Below are positions 23,111 through 53,608 of a DNA stretch of 64,000 bases, one piece after another. The stretch is taken from positions 91,424,377 through 91,488,376 of the forward strand of contig OX375878.1 in NCBI GenBank assembly GCA_947359465.1. Direction: 5' to 3'. Source of the stretch: Metellina segmentata. Lineage: Eukaryota; Arthropoda; Arachnida; Araneae; Tetragnathidae. Made by a program: the position numbers and the translations under genes. The notes beneath the pieces were generated by a model. The model worked only from the letters and a program-made list of their open reading frames with translations. It was not told where the DNA came from and did not search any database. How positions within the stretch are numbered: position 1 is the stretch's first letter; the number at the start of each line of letters is the position of its first letter.

Positions 23111-24038
23111 GAAATATTTCAATTGCTCGATCGAAATATTAAAAATCCGTAAAAAAGGCAGACCCATCCATAAAAATAACTGATAATCACTAAAAGTTGG
23201 CAAGTATGACATTATTTTTGAAATAGACTCATGAAATCCAAAGCTGATGCTTGCTCAATGACTTCCACTTCTGAACTTTTAAATCAAGGCCACCACTATG
23301 GCATGTTTAGGCACACAAAAGTTTTATGCTCTATTCCACTTTCTTAACAATTTTGTTGTTCTTGAACTATGAGCAAAACTATTAAATTAGACTTCATTGA
23401 ATTCACTAATTTTTTTAAAAATGAGAACTATCCCTTTTGTGCATTCATATTAGAATGATGATAAAATTTATAAACATGTGTATGTTTTAGTTAACAAACA
23501 TTTTTTAATAAAACTATACGAAGAAATTAGAAACAATATATTTTTAATAAAATATTCATAAAAACAAGTGTTCAAAAATTTTTGCAAAATTACGTAAAAA
23601 ATGCAAAGTTAATTAACTTTAATAATTATTTTTTTGAGGTTAGGAGAACAGTATGTAAAATGTACTATAAAATAGGAAATACAAATAAAGAGCAAAAAGT
23701 GTTTTCAACAAAAACATTTTAATGGAACATTTACAAAATGATGAATGAAAATTTTGAAATGCATGATCAAATTCCAATAAAACTTAAATATCGTACTCAA
23801 ATCAAAATTTACACAAGTGTACAAATGACAATTTTTAAAATCAAAATTGTGAATTCTGTCTGTCATTGCCACAAGACATTCTTTCCACAACAATACACTC
23901 TTTGATAAAAGGAGTATAAGTGGTACATGTATACAAATACCATAAAAGAACAGAAGTATTTTGCTTTTTTCTATCATAATTGTCATTTAAAGAATGTAAA
24001 TTTTGCTTTGAAATGAATGACCACAAAAGAAATTCTAT
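23111..24038 (-). other. PRPF6 3' flank
   Basis: No coding sequence recognised. It contains the PRPF6 3' UTR. The best poly(A) candidate seen is ATTAAA on the minus strand at 23718-23723, 316 bases after the stop. Beyond that is plain AT-rich sequence. Confidence 0.35.
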
Positions 24039-43022
<18,984 letters not shown>

Positions 43023-43380
43023 GATTTACTTCTTAGCTACAAAATAAATAATGAAAAGAAAATATCATTGTCAGCAAAGGTATAATTTTTTAACAACAGA
43101 ATATTGGGATTTTTGATTTATCATAAATTTAAATCTATGATGTATCATTATTGAAATCAAAGAATCCCTATCGAAACAGTCATTTAACCTTTACAAAAGA
43201 AAAAGTGTTTTCAACTAACTGGACGAAAATACTTTAAGCCTTAATGTGGCAAAACCACCATGTGCTGCCAAAAGAAGCAATGGATTTGAGTCCCGGCATG
43301 AATGCTCAGTGGTTTGTAATCTGATTGAAACCCATAAGTCTCAACAGTGTGCTTTTAGAATATCAGTCTGGATTGGCTTA
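43023..43380. other. PRPF6 upstream region
   Basis: AT-rich sequence between the PRPF6 start codon and the TRIM element. It should hold the PRPF6 5' UTR and promoter. No clear TATA box or initiator was seen. Confidence 0.35.
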
Positions 43381-43512
43381 TGTAGCGAGCTTAGCTACCA
43401 CTCCAAAACTTAACTTACAAAGGGGTAGTATAAATACCAGTGTAACCCAACTCTACCTTGAAGTACTTTTTGGTAGACACTAAGTTACGCTGGTTCCTTC
43501 GCGCTTGCTAAA
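43381..43512 (+). repeat. TRIM 5' LTR
   Basis: Begins TGTAGCGAGC and ends TTGCTAAA, so it lacks the usual CA end. It contains GTATAAATACC, a TATA-like motif, at about 43426-43436. It lies 359 bases upstream of the PRPF6 start codon, in the opposite orientation. Confidence 0.85.
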
Positions 43513-43836
43513 TTGGTGACCCGGTCGTGATTTAAACATGCTTAAAAATTTACAAAAAAATTCGATGGATGGCACACAATGTCCAGTAGAATTCGCCATG
43601 GTTGATACTAATTACATTTCTACCAATAGGGGGCGCTGTGATAGCAGAAACTGCTAATGTTATATCACATCCTCCATTCGAGCAATTGCCGCATGGATAA
43701 AATAACATGTAAAAGGCAGCACGGCAACTGTAATCTTAATACAGCTCTTACAGTCAAAAGCAAAAATGGCAATCATTCTACAAGTGACGTCAACTATCGA
43801 ATTTCGGCGACTGCTAAAATTCTGGAGGGGGAGTAC

Positions 43837-43968
43837 TGTAGCGAGCTTAGCTACCACTCCAAAACTTAACTTACAAAGGGGTAGTATAAATACCAGTGTA
43901 ACCAAACTCTCCCTTGAAGTACTTTTTGGTAGACACTAAGTTACGCAGGTTCCTTCGCGCTTGCTAAA
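43837..43968 (+). repeat. TRIM 3' LTR
   Basis: Copy of 43381-43512 with three substitutions in 132 bases (about 2.3 percent), which suggests a fairly recent insertion. Confidence 0.85.
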
Positions 43969-44549
43969 GCTTACATTCATGTCAATGCTTTTTTTGTGGG
44001 TCAGCAATTTATCTTCGCATGGTTAAAATATCCAACATCATTGGACAAAAAACTAAAAATACTTTTATAAGCTGTTCTCTTGCAACCACTAATGTACTTC
44101 CAATTTATCTGAAGTTATTGTACAAACAGTGCAAAATGTAATCAAGTTATTGGTCTTTCACTATTCAAACTAAAGCCCGGGGACATGAAATCATTGAAGA
44201 CAATCTTAACTACAGAATAAAAAATCAAATTTAAAACAAACCACAAGATGTTCAAGACAAATGTATCCCCTTTGACAAATGTTTGTGAAGAAGTGAGAAA
44301 TATTATCACTGATTTCAAAACACTAAAATTCTCCTAAGTTTTACACATTTGTTTACAATCACACCGAAAGTATAAGTTTACTTCATTTCTTTAGTTTACG
44401 AGTTGAGTAGTCTGCTTGCATACTCACAGCCGCATAATTTCAAAATACACAATGTGGATTCAAGAAAAATATTTTCTGGCAGCAATGGTTGGTAGTTAAA
44501 TTTACAACCAACTGGCCTTGTTGGGCTTGAGCCTGTAGCTGGTCGTCAA

Positions 44550-44574
44550 TATTTGTATTTGTATTTGTATTTGA
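44550..44574. repeat. (TATTTG)n short tandem repeat
   Basis: About four copies of a 6-bp unit. Confidence 0.85.
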
Positions 44575-44604
44575 GTAAAACACAACAAGTGATGCTAGTC
44601 AATT

Positions 44605-44929
44605 TGGGTAGACACGGTAACCTGCTTGGACGATTAACAGATTAGCAACCCGGAGCGTTGAGAGTCCGAATCCAACGAAAGACCGTCGTGTATAAAAAGA
44701 GATCTGGTGCACGTTAAATCTGTAGTGGCCCCAAATGTCCTCACGCCGGAGTGGTAAGAAAGTTTGGAGAGTGGGGTGCCAGCTCAGGTGTTGCTTCGTC
44801 ATCTGACCGTGGTTCAAAATTTCGAGGTGTTGTCCTCGGATCTTTCTCTTAAGAGACTGATCCCGGACCGTCGTCAACAGCCCATTGAGTTGCTCTAGTA
44901 CGACGTTAACTAAAAAATTACCAATTACC
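44605..44929 (+). mobile_element. SINE type B, near full length
   Basis: The head has tRNA-like GGTAACCTGCTTGG and GAGTCCGAATCC motifs, then AGACCGTCGTGTATAAA, the mark of type B. The body from GTGCACGTTAAATCTG onward is nearly the same as type A. The tail is ATTACCAATTACC. No clear target duplication was found. Confidence 0.8.
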
Positions 44930-45024
44930 CAAATCGTCGCCAATAATCCGTTGCGTCGCTCAATATTACTCGTTCGTTTGAACAATATTACCTGTTTGTT
45001 TGAAAAATATGACAAGAAACTGGA

Positions 45025-45362
45025 TGGTAATGGAAAAAGGTAATTTTAGTTAACATCATACTAGAACAACACAACGGACTATTGACGACGGTCCGGGATC
45101 AGTTCCTTAAGGGAAAGATCCGAGGACAACACCTCGTAATTTTGAACCACGGTCAGATGACGAAGCAACACCTGATCTGGCACCCCACTCTCCAAACTTC
45201 CACACCAACCCAACGTGAGGACTTTCGGCCACGATAGATTTAAGGTGCACCAGCCGCCTCTACACCATACGTTTACAAACATCCATGCCCGGACCCAGAT
45301 TCGAAGCAGTAACCTTCCTATCTAGAAGCTAACACCTTAACCACTATACCGTTTGGTCGGCT
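45025..45362 (-). mobile_element. SINE type A, full length
   Basis: Complete minus-strand copy from a GCCGACCAAACGG head to a TAATGG-type tail. The flanks ACAAGAAACTGGA (45012-45024) and ACAAGAAATTGGA (45363-45375) form a 13-bp duplication with one mismatch. Confidence 0.92.
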
Positions 45363-45696
45363 ACAAGAAATTGGAATACTTGCTCAAAAAATCTAATATA
45401 TAAGCATCGAATATTTTCTAAATAAATATCTGTAATTTGGTTTGTTGCACTGCTATTATCTTTTGGAACTCTATGATGACAAATCAGACCGGGACGTAAG
45501 TATGAGTAATTTTAATTGGATCAAAACCGAACCCAGAGCCTACTAAATCCCGAATCAGAGCTCAACTGCATGAAAAGGCTTCGGTCTGAACAAAACATGT
45601 GATTATTCAACTTAAGTCCCAGTTTTAAAAATTACCGAAACCCAAGGGATGCAGAAATTACAGACTTATAAAACCTTCTCAGACAAAATAAACGTT

Positions 45697-45901
45697 CCGC
45701 GCTAGCCTAGTTGATAGAGTCATGCATTAGCAACCACATTAATCCGAGTTCGAAACTCGATAAAACCGAAGACCGTCGTGTATATAGGGGCTGGTGTATT
45801 GTAAATCTGTGATGGCATTAAATGTTTTCACAATGGCAGGGTGTGGACGTTTTTAGAGTAGGGTACCATCACAAGTATCTGCCTCGTCATCTGGCCTTGG
45901 T
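45697..45901 (+). mobile_element. SINE type B, left part, interrupted by a gypsy LTR
   Basis: The head has TAGCCTAGTTGATAGAG (box A-like) and GAGTTCGAAACTCG (box B-like), then the type B body up to CATCTGGCCTTGG, where homology stops at the gypsy LTR. The missing end of a SINE in the same orientation reappears at 49724-49775. Confidence 0.7.
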
Positions 45902-46169
45902 TTTATAGTATCTTGGGAGTAGCAAGAACTATGAATAGAAATACTGAGAAATACTCTCATACAAGTGAAGAAGGAACTTTTATTATCTTAATGCTAGTGC
46001 AAGTAATTTATATACATATCCAGATTAGACCTTCTTACTCTGTCATAATCTATAATGAGTTGAGTTGTGCTTAGACAGTTACAGTTAAGATTTACAAGTA
46101 ATTAATTATGGATATCAAATATAAACAAATTATTGAACTAAATATATTAATAACTAAGATATTATAATA
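45902..46169 (-). repeat. Gypsy 3' LTR
   Basis: On the minus strand it begins TATTATAATATC right after a polypurine tract (AAAAAAAGGAGG). It contains TATATAAATTA and, about 60 bases on, AATAAA, the expected promoter and poly(A) signals of an LTR. It ends in ACTATAAAA near 45902. The exact right border is uncertain by a few bases. No matching 5' LTR was found. Confidence 0.7.
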
Positions 46170-46218
46170 CCTCCTTTTTTTAAAAAGGCATTAAAATCAC
46201 AAATACAAAATTAAATAT

Positions 46219-49200
46219 TTATAGATCAAGTCTATCTGGCTTCTTTCTGATTCGCGTTGGATAACGTCTGCTTGGAATATCTGCAACAGGAGTATCCTCA
46301 TTTGCCCTTTCTGTAGGAAGATCAGCAGACTGTTCACTTTCAGGAGTGGGAGACCGGTAATCATGTTGGAGTTCTGTATCTGTCATGGTGATGGAAGTAG
46401 GTTGATCATAAGCTGGAGGTGTGACTGGTGAATCAACAGAAATGAAATCATCTCGATGTTCAGGGATTGAAGAGCTAGCTAGACGGATCTGATCCATGTG
46501 TGCAAGATACTTCTTGTTGCTTATTTCAACCAACCAAGTCTTGGGACCCTTGGGCTTAATTAGTTTGCCACGAATCCATCTGTTAGAAGGATCTCTATGG
46601 GATTTCACCCAAACGTCTTGACCACAGGATAAACTCTTGGTATTGGTGTGAGATCTGTCAAAGTATTGTTTTTGACATCTTTGCTTCTTTTCAACATGCC
46701 TTGCTGTATATGGATGCAGTAACTCTAAGACCGTCCTAATGGGACGACTAAGGAAAAGCTCTGCCGGAGACGAGCCTGTTGTAGAATGAGGTGAAGATCT
46801 GTATTTAAGTAAAAATCTATTCACTTTTGCAGTTAGTGTACTACCATCATTGGAGTCTAATTGCATTTTACTAAGTGAATGTTTAAAAGTCTGAATGGTA
46901 CGTTCAGCTTGACCATTTGATTGGGGATGATACGCTGGAATGAGCGTCTGTAGAACTCCCAAGGATTTTAGAAAGAACCTGAATTCCCTGGAAATGAATT
47001 GAGGTCCATTGTCAGAAACAACTTCTAGTGGTAGTCCATATCTGGCAAACAGTTGTTGCAATACAGCAATTGTGCTTGCTGCTGATGTAGACGACATCTT
47101 TGCCACTTCTAACCACTTTGAATGACTATCCACAACAACAAGGTAGTCAATTTGGTCTTTCTGAGCAAAATCCAAGTGAATACGATCCCACGGTCCCTTT
47201 GGCCAGACCCATGATTGCATTGGTGTAACTTGAGGAGATTTGGCAACAATTTGGCAAGCTTCGCAATTAGCAGACATGTTTTCAATATCTTGGTCTAAAT
47301 TAGGCCACCAAAAATGACTTCTAGCAACTGCTTTCATTTTCACAATTCCTGGGTGAGTATCATGAAGCAGTTCTAGCAAGTGCTTTCTATAGGCATTGGG
47401 AATCACTACTCTCATGCCCCATAATACACAATTCCTATCAACAGATAATTCATCTTTTCTGGAGAAATATGGCTTCAAATCAGGATTTTCAATTTTGTAT
47501 GGAAAACCATTCTGAACATATTTAATCACGCTTCCCAAAATTTTATCATTTCTAGATGCACTAGCAATGTCATCAGAAGTTACAGGTAACTCTGACAGAT
47601 GGGAAATCTTGTAAATATCCGATGGGTACAAGTCTCTATTTACGTCTTCATTAGGCAATCTTGAAAGAGAATCAGCATTCTGATGTGTAACACCTTTTTT
47701 ATACTTAATGGTGTAGTTATGCGAAGACAAGAGCAATGTCCACCTCTGTAGGCGAGCAGCAGCCATGGTTGGTACTGCCTTGGTAGGAGAAAATATTGTA
47801 ACCAAAGGTTGATGATCAGTGAAAAGTACAAAATTTCTTCCATACAGATACTGGTGAAATTTCTTGCAAGCAAAAATTATTGCTAGGGCTTCTTTTTCAG
47901 TTTGCGAGTAGTTGACTTCAGCCTTTGATAATGTCCGAGAGGCATATGCTACAGGTTTTTCTTCACCATTTACAATGTGTGATAAAACGGCACCCAAACC
48001 AACAGGCGAAGCGTCACAAGATACTTGCAAAGGATTATTTTCGTTATAGTGAACCAATACTGCATCAGATGTTAGAAGTTGTTTACACTGTTCAAATACA
48101 TTGTGGCATTCTTCAGACCATGTCCAGGGAACATTTTTGTTTAGAAGGTTGTACAAAGGAGACAATAAAGTAGATGCATTTCTAATAAATTTAGAGTAAT
48201 AGTTTAGTAGACCCAAAAATGACTTAAGTTGAGACACATTTTCTGGGGTTTTGATCTTCTTAATTGCTTCTAGCTTCTCTTGGGTTGGATGAATACCATT
48301 TTCATCAATAATATGGCCTAAAAACTCAACACTACTTTTAAAAAATTGACACTTATCTGCATTTAGTTTTGCATTATACTTTTGCAGTCTTGTCATTACA
48401 GTCTCTAATGTAGAAAAATGTTCTACTTCAGTAGCAGCTGAGATTAAAATATCATCTTGGAAGCATATAACTCTAGGTATACCTTGTAATATTTGCTCCA
48501 TGACTGATTGAAAAATTGCTGCGGCTGCAGATATACCATACATCAATCTACTTGGGCGAACCAAACCCATGGGTGTATTGAGAGTTAATAACTCTTAAGA
48601 GTCAGCATCCAACTCAATCTGTTGGTATGCTTGTGACAGGTCTAATTTACTAAAATGTTTGCCTTCTCTCAAAGTAGCAAAGAGATCTTGCTGAGTAGGA
48701 AGAGGATATTGGTTTGGGTCAAGGTACTTATTTACAGTTACCTTAAAATCGCCACACAACCTCACAGCATTATTTTTCTTCGGTACCACAACAACAGGTG
48801 TTGACCACTTAGAATGTTCAACAAATTGCCAAATATTATTCTTCACCAATCTTTTAATTTCATCAGAAACAGATTTTTTTTAAAGCATACGGAACAGGCC
48901 TAGCTTTGCAAAAAACAGGTTGCCAATTTTCTTTCATTTTAAGAACAGCCTTAAAGTATTTAATCGGTTGATCACTTACTTGAAAAATATCTGTGTACTT
49001 TTTCTTGAGTGCTTCAACACTGTTGACACACGTTGAGGACACCGAAAATATCTCATTCCAATTTAACTTGAACACTGATAACCAATTCTTTCCAAAGAGA
49101 GCAGGTCGATCACCTTTAACAATAATTAGTGGTAACGAATGACTTTGTTTGTTGCACTGCACTTCAACGAGTAATTCTCCAACAACTGGGATTTCGTTTT

Positions 49201-49725
49201 CGTTGTAGTCTTTCAATCTGGTTGATGATGGCACAGTTTCAGTTCCAGGTAAATTGTTTTTCACCCACACTTCAGATACTATTGAAACATCAGCTGCAGT
49301 GTCTAGTTCCATGTCTAACTGTTTGTGATTAGCAATAACAGGAACAATGTATTTTTTTCTGCCTGAAACTTGATTTATGGAGTTCACGGCATAAAGGGAA
49401 GCCTCAGAGTCACATTCAACCTTTTCTACCTTTTTTGTAGATGAGCCTTTGTGTTTGCTCATGCAGACAGGTGAGATATGTCCACTTTTTCCACAAGCAT
49501 GGCAGGTCGCAGATTTGTACTTGCACTTGGCAGAATCATGAGCAGCCCCACATCGGTAGCATTTGGAAAACGTCTTACACTGTTTATTCGAAGAAGCGTT
49601 TCTTGATGGCTGATGATATTTCTTTGACATATCTGAAGAGCTCTGACGGATTTTGCTGATGGCCGGTGTAAGTGTCTTCATATTTGCAGCATCGCTTTCA
49701 GCTATTTCTATGGCGACAGCCGTTT
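46219..49725 (-). pseudogene. Gypsy gag-pol remnant with frameshift and nonsense codon
   Basis: Segment 48863-49725 holds two CCHC-type knuckles (CYRCGAAHDSAKC and CHACGKSGHISPVC) and a DTAADVS aspartic-protease motif. Segment 48595-48849 holds the start of the reverse transcriptase (KLDLSQAYQQ). Segment 46219-48594 carries the FQDD catalytic box, RNase H (CDASPVGLGAV, FTDHQPL), the integrase zinc region (HPGI ... CEAC) and the D, D, E core (HLDF, SDNGPQF, GQAERT). The first break is a one-base shift at an 8-base run (48874-48881), which could be an assembly error. The second is a TAA at 48595-48597 where a glutamine codon is likely. With gag truncated, the copy is dead. Confidence 0.9.
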
Positions 49726-49775
49726 GATCCCGGGCCATCGCTAATAGACAGTTGTGTTGCTCCAGTGTCATGTAA
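49724..49775 (+). repeat. SINE 3' piece at the gypsy border
   Basis: TTTGATCCCGGGCCATCG ... GTTGTGTTGCTCC is the SINE end segment. It is read through in frame by the truncated gag reading frame, so the first ~17 codons of that frame are SINE-derived. Confidence 0.7.
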
Positions 49776-49924
49776 AATCAATCACCCACCCTTAATATAT
49801 TCAAATTTCGACTTCAGCTTTTATCTCTTACAAATGCGTTTAGTTAATAATGAATTAAAAAGACTTCAACAAAGGAAGTCAAGAACACATTGTTCTATCA
49901 TTGACAGTTCGCAAGAGAGTTGAA

Positions 49925-50237
49925 TTTATGGAGTAACACAAAGGACTATTGGCGACAGTCATGGATCTGTCCTAAAAGAAAAGATCAGAGGACAACACCT
50001 CGTCTCTCTGAAATCACGTTTAGATGACGAGGAACACCTGAACACTAATCTCCACGCTTCCACACCGCGTCATAGTGAGGTCATTTGAGGTCACGACAGA
50101 TTTAAAAAGCAAAAGCCCCTTCTCTTCCCCCCCCCCTCCTAACCAAAAGGACCCCTAATTTCTTTGGTTAGATCGGGTTTCAAACTCGCAACACGTAAGA
50201 GATAATCCGTGATTCTACCAACTTGGTTACCACGGTC
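49925..50237 (-). mobile_element. SINE type B, diverged
   Basis: Minus-strand copy with the full body, a C-rich run at about 50129-50138, and a head with GGGTTTCAAACTCGC on the plus strand (box B complement) at about 50180. Confidence 0.75.
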
Positions 50238-50435
50238 TTTTTTCGTATTCTTAATGAATTTAGTTTTGAGTAGGTATCATTGTACAGCTCAGTGAGTAGG
50301 GGGTATCGAACCAACTTAACCCTAACTCGCGCGTCATTCATACTAGAGAAATTCAAAAGTATAATTATTTTTATAATTTATATTGCATACTAAAAGTTTA
50401 CTTAAAAAGAAGCATTACGTAGAATTTGTTTGGGT

Positions 50436-50620
50436 TCCTCAGGCCCCGGTTGGAAGAGTAGCAGATTAACAATTTATGGTTTGTGAGTTCGAAATTCGAT
50501 CCATCCAATAGATAGTCGTGTACGTGTGGGCTGGTAAAATAAATCTGTCGTGACCTCAAATGTCCTCCTCATGTTGGCATGTCGTAGAAGTTTGGGGATG
50601 GACGCCAGCTTACTGCCATA
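50436..50620 (+). mobile_element. SINE type B, 3'-truncated
   Basis: Head with GAGTTCGAAATTCGATCC (box B-like), then TAGTCGTGTACGTGTGGGCTGG and AAATCTGTCGTGACC. Homology stops after GGACGCCAGC. Confidence 0.7.
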
Positions 50621-50924
50621 CTGCCACGAGTCACACACAATTAAGCTTCCTTTTTACACGAACTGTGAGACAATATAATTCCAACTACTCTATTCTCCCT
50701 TTTTTGACGTTGTCTGTATTGTGTTTGCTGCAGCATGACCCTTTCGCCATAAAACCCAACAAACCAAACTCTTACTGTTTAAGTAGGGCCTTACTGGGGT
50801 ACATGATTTGTATAGTGCTAATTATTTGCATATCCGTCCATGATCGACGCGTCGTGCAAATTCCAAGGCTATTGAATACTGCCCTCATGATACTACATTA
50901 TTGATGGCCATCAGTGCATAATAA

Positions 50925-51418
50925 TCTATATATATATATATATATATAATTCTCTTACGTGGCATGCAAAAAAGACGTTATTTGTTATCGCGTTTTGGCA
51001 ACACAATACGATTATTTGTTTACCACGAAGCCTCGCGCCTCAATTGAATTTATAACGTTATCGGAAAAAAATTTTACTGAAGAAAAAACGAATATTAGTA
51101 GTACTGTTGCAGCTGACTAACGACATGATGGGTATTGGATTTCCAAACCGTAGCTCACATTTCGAGTCAAAATTTGCTCAAAGTTTTAATTTGAATTCCA
51201 AATTGTTCGAAATCTGATCCCAGAGGAACTGAAATTTTTTCTGTAGCACAATAAATTTATATTTGAAAAATATTTTTTTTGGAATATTATATTTTGTAAA
51301 CAATGTCTTCATTGATGCGAGCGAAGGGAGCAAGGTTCGAGCAGCGAACCAATGAGGATTGCAAAGCAATCATCCGGGGGTTGTTCAGCGTTAGCGAGCA
51401 GGGGGCGGGCCTCCTAGT
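50925..51418 (+). mobile_element. Helitron-like element, second family
   Basis: Starts TCTATATATATA (a TA run) followed by ATTCTCTTACGTGGCATGC. It ends GCGTTAGCGAGCAGGGGGCGGGCCTCCTAGT. Before the end are small palindromes such as GATTGCAAAGCAATC. TC start, CTAG end, no inverted termini and no coding region fit a non-autonomous Helitron. This is an inference. Confidence 0.5.
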
Positions 51419-52841
51419 AAATAATAAAATACAACTGAAGGTTTTTCAGATATAAAAGGCATTTTCATAAGTACAAAGCTGCAAAAAGGTAACGGATAAT
51501 TAAAATGTTGTCTTTTAATGTTTTATCTGTTTCCATGAATTTTTTTTAGATGGAATACTTGAAAAGAATTAACGAAAAAAAAATTTTTTTAATTATTTCT
51601 GGAAGAAAAATTTGATAAAATTATTTGCAAAGGTGGCGTGTCAAGCCAAAAAGACAAAGCCTCATAAATTTTTAAGAACGAATATTTTTTTTCTGGCACT
51701 CTTAGAAAAGTTTTAAAGGGGAAAAAAAGTAGTTTTTCCAATTTTTTCTCATAAAATAATTTACTTATAAAAATACGGTTCTTTTGAGCCAGTTTTCACA
51801 CAAGCAAAAAAGACTGAAAAAACTACTCGACTAAGAATGAGTAGACACATCGCAGGGTCAAGTAAAGCCCTTAGCGTGGAGCATGCTTTATTCGCCTCAA
51901 CAGAATATTAATGGAACTGATTTATGGGAGCCGCCATCGCCGATAAAAGAGAAGAAAGAAACGTGATGACCTAACATGCTGAATATTTGGCCATTTATCT
52001 TTTCAATGCCTCTTATCATCAAATAGATCAATAAAATAAAAATTTCACAAAAATAGGGCTATCTTGTTACTTTGCAGGCGGTTGAAAAGCTCGATATATA
52101 GCCTAGACTTTCAACTGATCGTCAGAAAACAATATGGAAGTATGGTTGTGACTACAAAAAACAAAGACGGATATTTTCTCATTGAGTATTTTATTAATTA
52201 AAAAACTGACAGAAAAAGTAAAATGTATCAGCATAATCCCCCCTAGTTAATTCGAGTTCAACGCAAGTTAATGAGTCGAAGGTTCTTTTTTAATCTTCTC
52301 TCTCCATCAGTCCCTCTCTTTTGGAGAGCAGATATTTTATCTTTAATTTTGATGTACTTATGTTTATTAGCAACAAAACATTTGTGTGTATAGCGATCTG
52401 TGCCAGATGGACTTAGTTGGTTATTCCATTCTTCTTGGTATTTCTTAGTCTCAATCTTTTGAAACATGAATAATTAATTGTTTGGAATCTCGTTTAAGAA
52501 TTATATCGGGATCAATGAAGGAGAGTGGTTTTGTTGAAAAAAAATCGTTCTGTTTGTGTGCAAATTTATCTCTGCGAATTTCATGTACTATAGGTGAATT
52601 CAAAATTTCAGAAGATGAGTACTTTTTAAATCGAAATATTTTGCTTTTCTATCTCTTAAATTCGTCCGAAGTCGTGTCAAAATATTTGTTTTGACACTGA
52701 CTGATTAATGTACTCTGTCAGGGAATGCTCGAAGAATGATTCAGATCTTAATTTTAAAGTCAACCTGTGGGTATAAAAAAATGGTATATCCTGGAAATGA
52801 TTATCAAACTTCAGAAGCTGCAAAACCGTTTGTATTATTAA
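51419..52841. other. Intergenic, no feature recognised
   Basis: AT-rich sequence with scattered poly-A and poly-T runs. No ORF resembles a known protein. Confidence 0.4.
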
Positions 52842-52930
52842 ACTAGCTGAATAACCCGGCGTTGCTTTGGTTGAAATAGTTAAATGTTGTTTGAAAAGTG
52901 AATTAGAATAATCACTTTTCTTACATAAAA
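52842..52930 (-). repeat. Helitron-like 3'-end fragment
   Basis: ACTAGCTGAATAACCCGGCGTTGC corresponds to the ACTAGCCACTGCGTGGCTAGCCCGGCATTGC end seen at 16291. The interior does not match, and the far end was not found. Confidence 0.35.
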
Positions 52931-53608
52931 AAATGTAAATTGTTCGGAAAATGCTTTTTAACTTTTTCATATCTTCTACAATTTACTTCGGATGCAAATA
53001 TATATATTTAATTTTTGATGAATATATTGCAATATACAAAAGACTAAGAAAAACGAAATTCCGTTGAAAAATGCAGATTTCTGAAAAACGGAAGATGTGC
53101 AAAGTGTCGAATTTCGACTTCCTGAGTTGAAGTAGAGCAATACGAAAATATAACATGACAAAAATATTGATAAAGACAATAATGATTTACGATTTATGAA
53201 ATTTAGTAAAGCTCAAATATATGACCGAGACACTTCACTGTGTTTCCTGAAGAACGTGTTTCCTTGTCAATATTCATTATTGCAGGAAAACAAACTTGGG
53301 CTTCGAGGGGCACATTTCGCATTACCTGTGTCGCAACATTTCACCAGGGGAACCTCAAAAATTTCACTGCTCTCTGTGTTTTGTTTCGCACTATATTTGA
53401 TGTTCATTCAAAAAAATCAATCCTGACCTAAAAAAAATCAACAATGCTTTGCTGCTGAGAAAATTTTATTAAAAATGTTTGGTTACGAATCTAATATCGT
53501 TGTTTGAGAATACATGCCAGGATAATCCTATTTCACCATACCGATATCGAAAATATTTTTCGCCTCCGAGGGAAGAAAAATACTGTTTATAAAAGGCTAG
53601 TTCCATGC

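Larger units (their letters stand above)
43381..43968 (+). mobile_element. TRIM-like miniature LTR retrotransposon
   Basis: A 588-bp element with two 132-bp direct repeats (43381-43512 and 43837-43968) that differ at three positions. It is bounded by a 5-bp duplication GCTTA (43376-43380 and 43969-43973). One base after the left LTR lies TGGTGACCCGGTCGTGATT, placed and shaped like a tRNA primer binding site. Just before the right LTR is the purine run GGAGGGGGAG, a polypurine tract. The 324-bp interior has no coding potential for gag or pol. These marks define a terminal-repeat retrotransposon in miniature, which depends on another element's enzymes. Confidence 0.88.
45902..49725 (-). mobile_element. 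Ty3/gypsy LTR retrotransposon, 5'-truncated and inactivated
   Basis: Order on the minus strand: end of gag with zinc knuckles, protease, reverse transcriptase, RNase H, integrase, polypurine tract, 3' LTR. This is the Ty3/gypsy order. The 5' LTR and most of gag are absent; the left border at about 49725 abuts SINE sequence. No envelope frame is present. The general make-up resembles the K02A2.6/mag-like group, but placing it needs a tree. Confidence 0.92.

Noticed and set aside
44599..45015. 138-codon minus-strand ORF
   Set aside because: It is the reverse complement of a SINE; the same peptide stretch appears at other SINE copies.
45902..49725. Endogenous retrovirus with an envelope gene
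   Set aside because: After integrase the frame ends at 46219, followed at once by the polypurine tract and LTR; no third frame exists.
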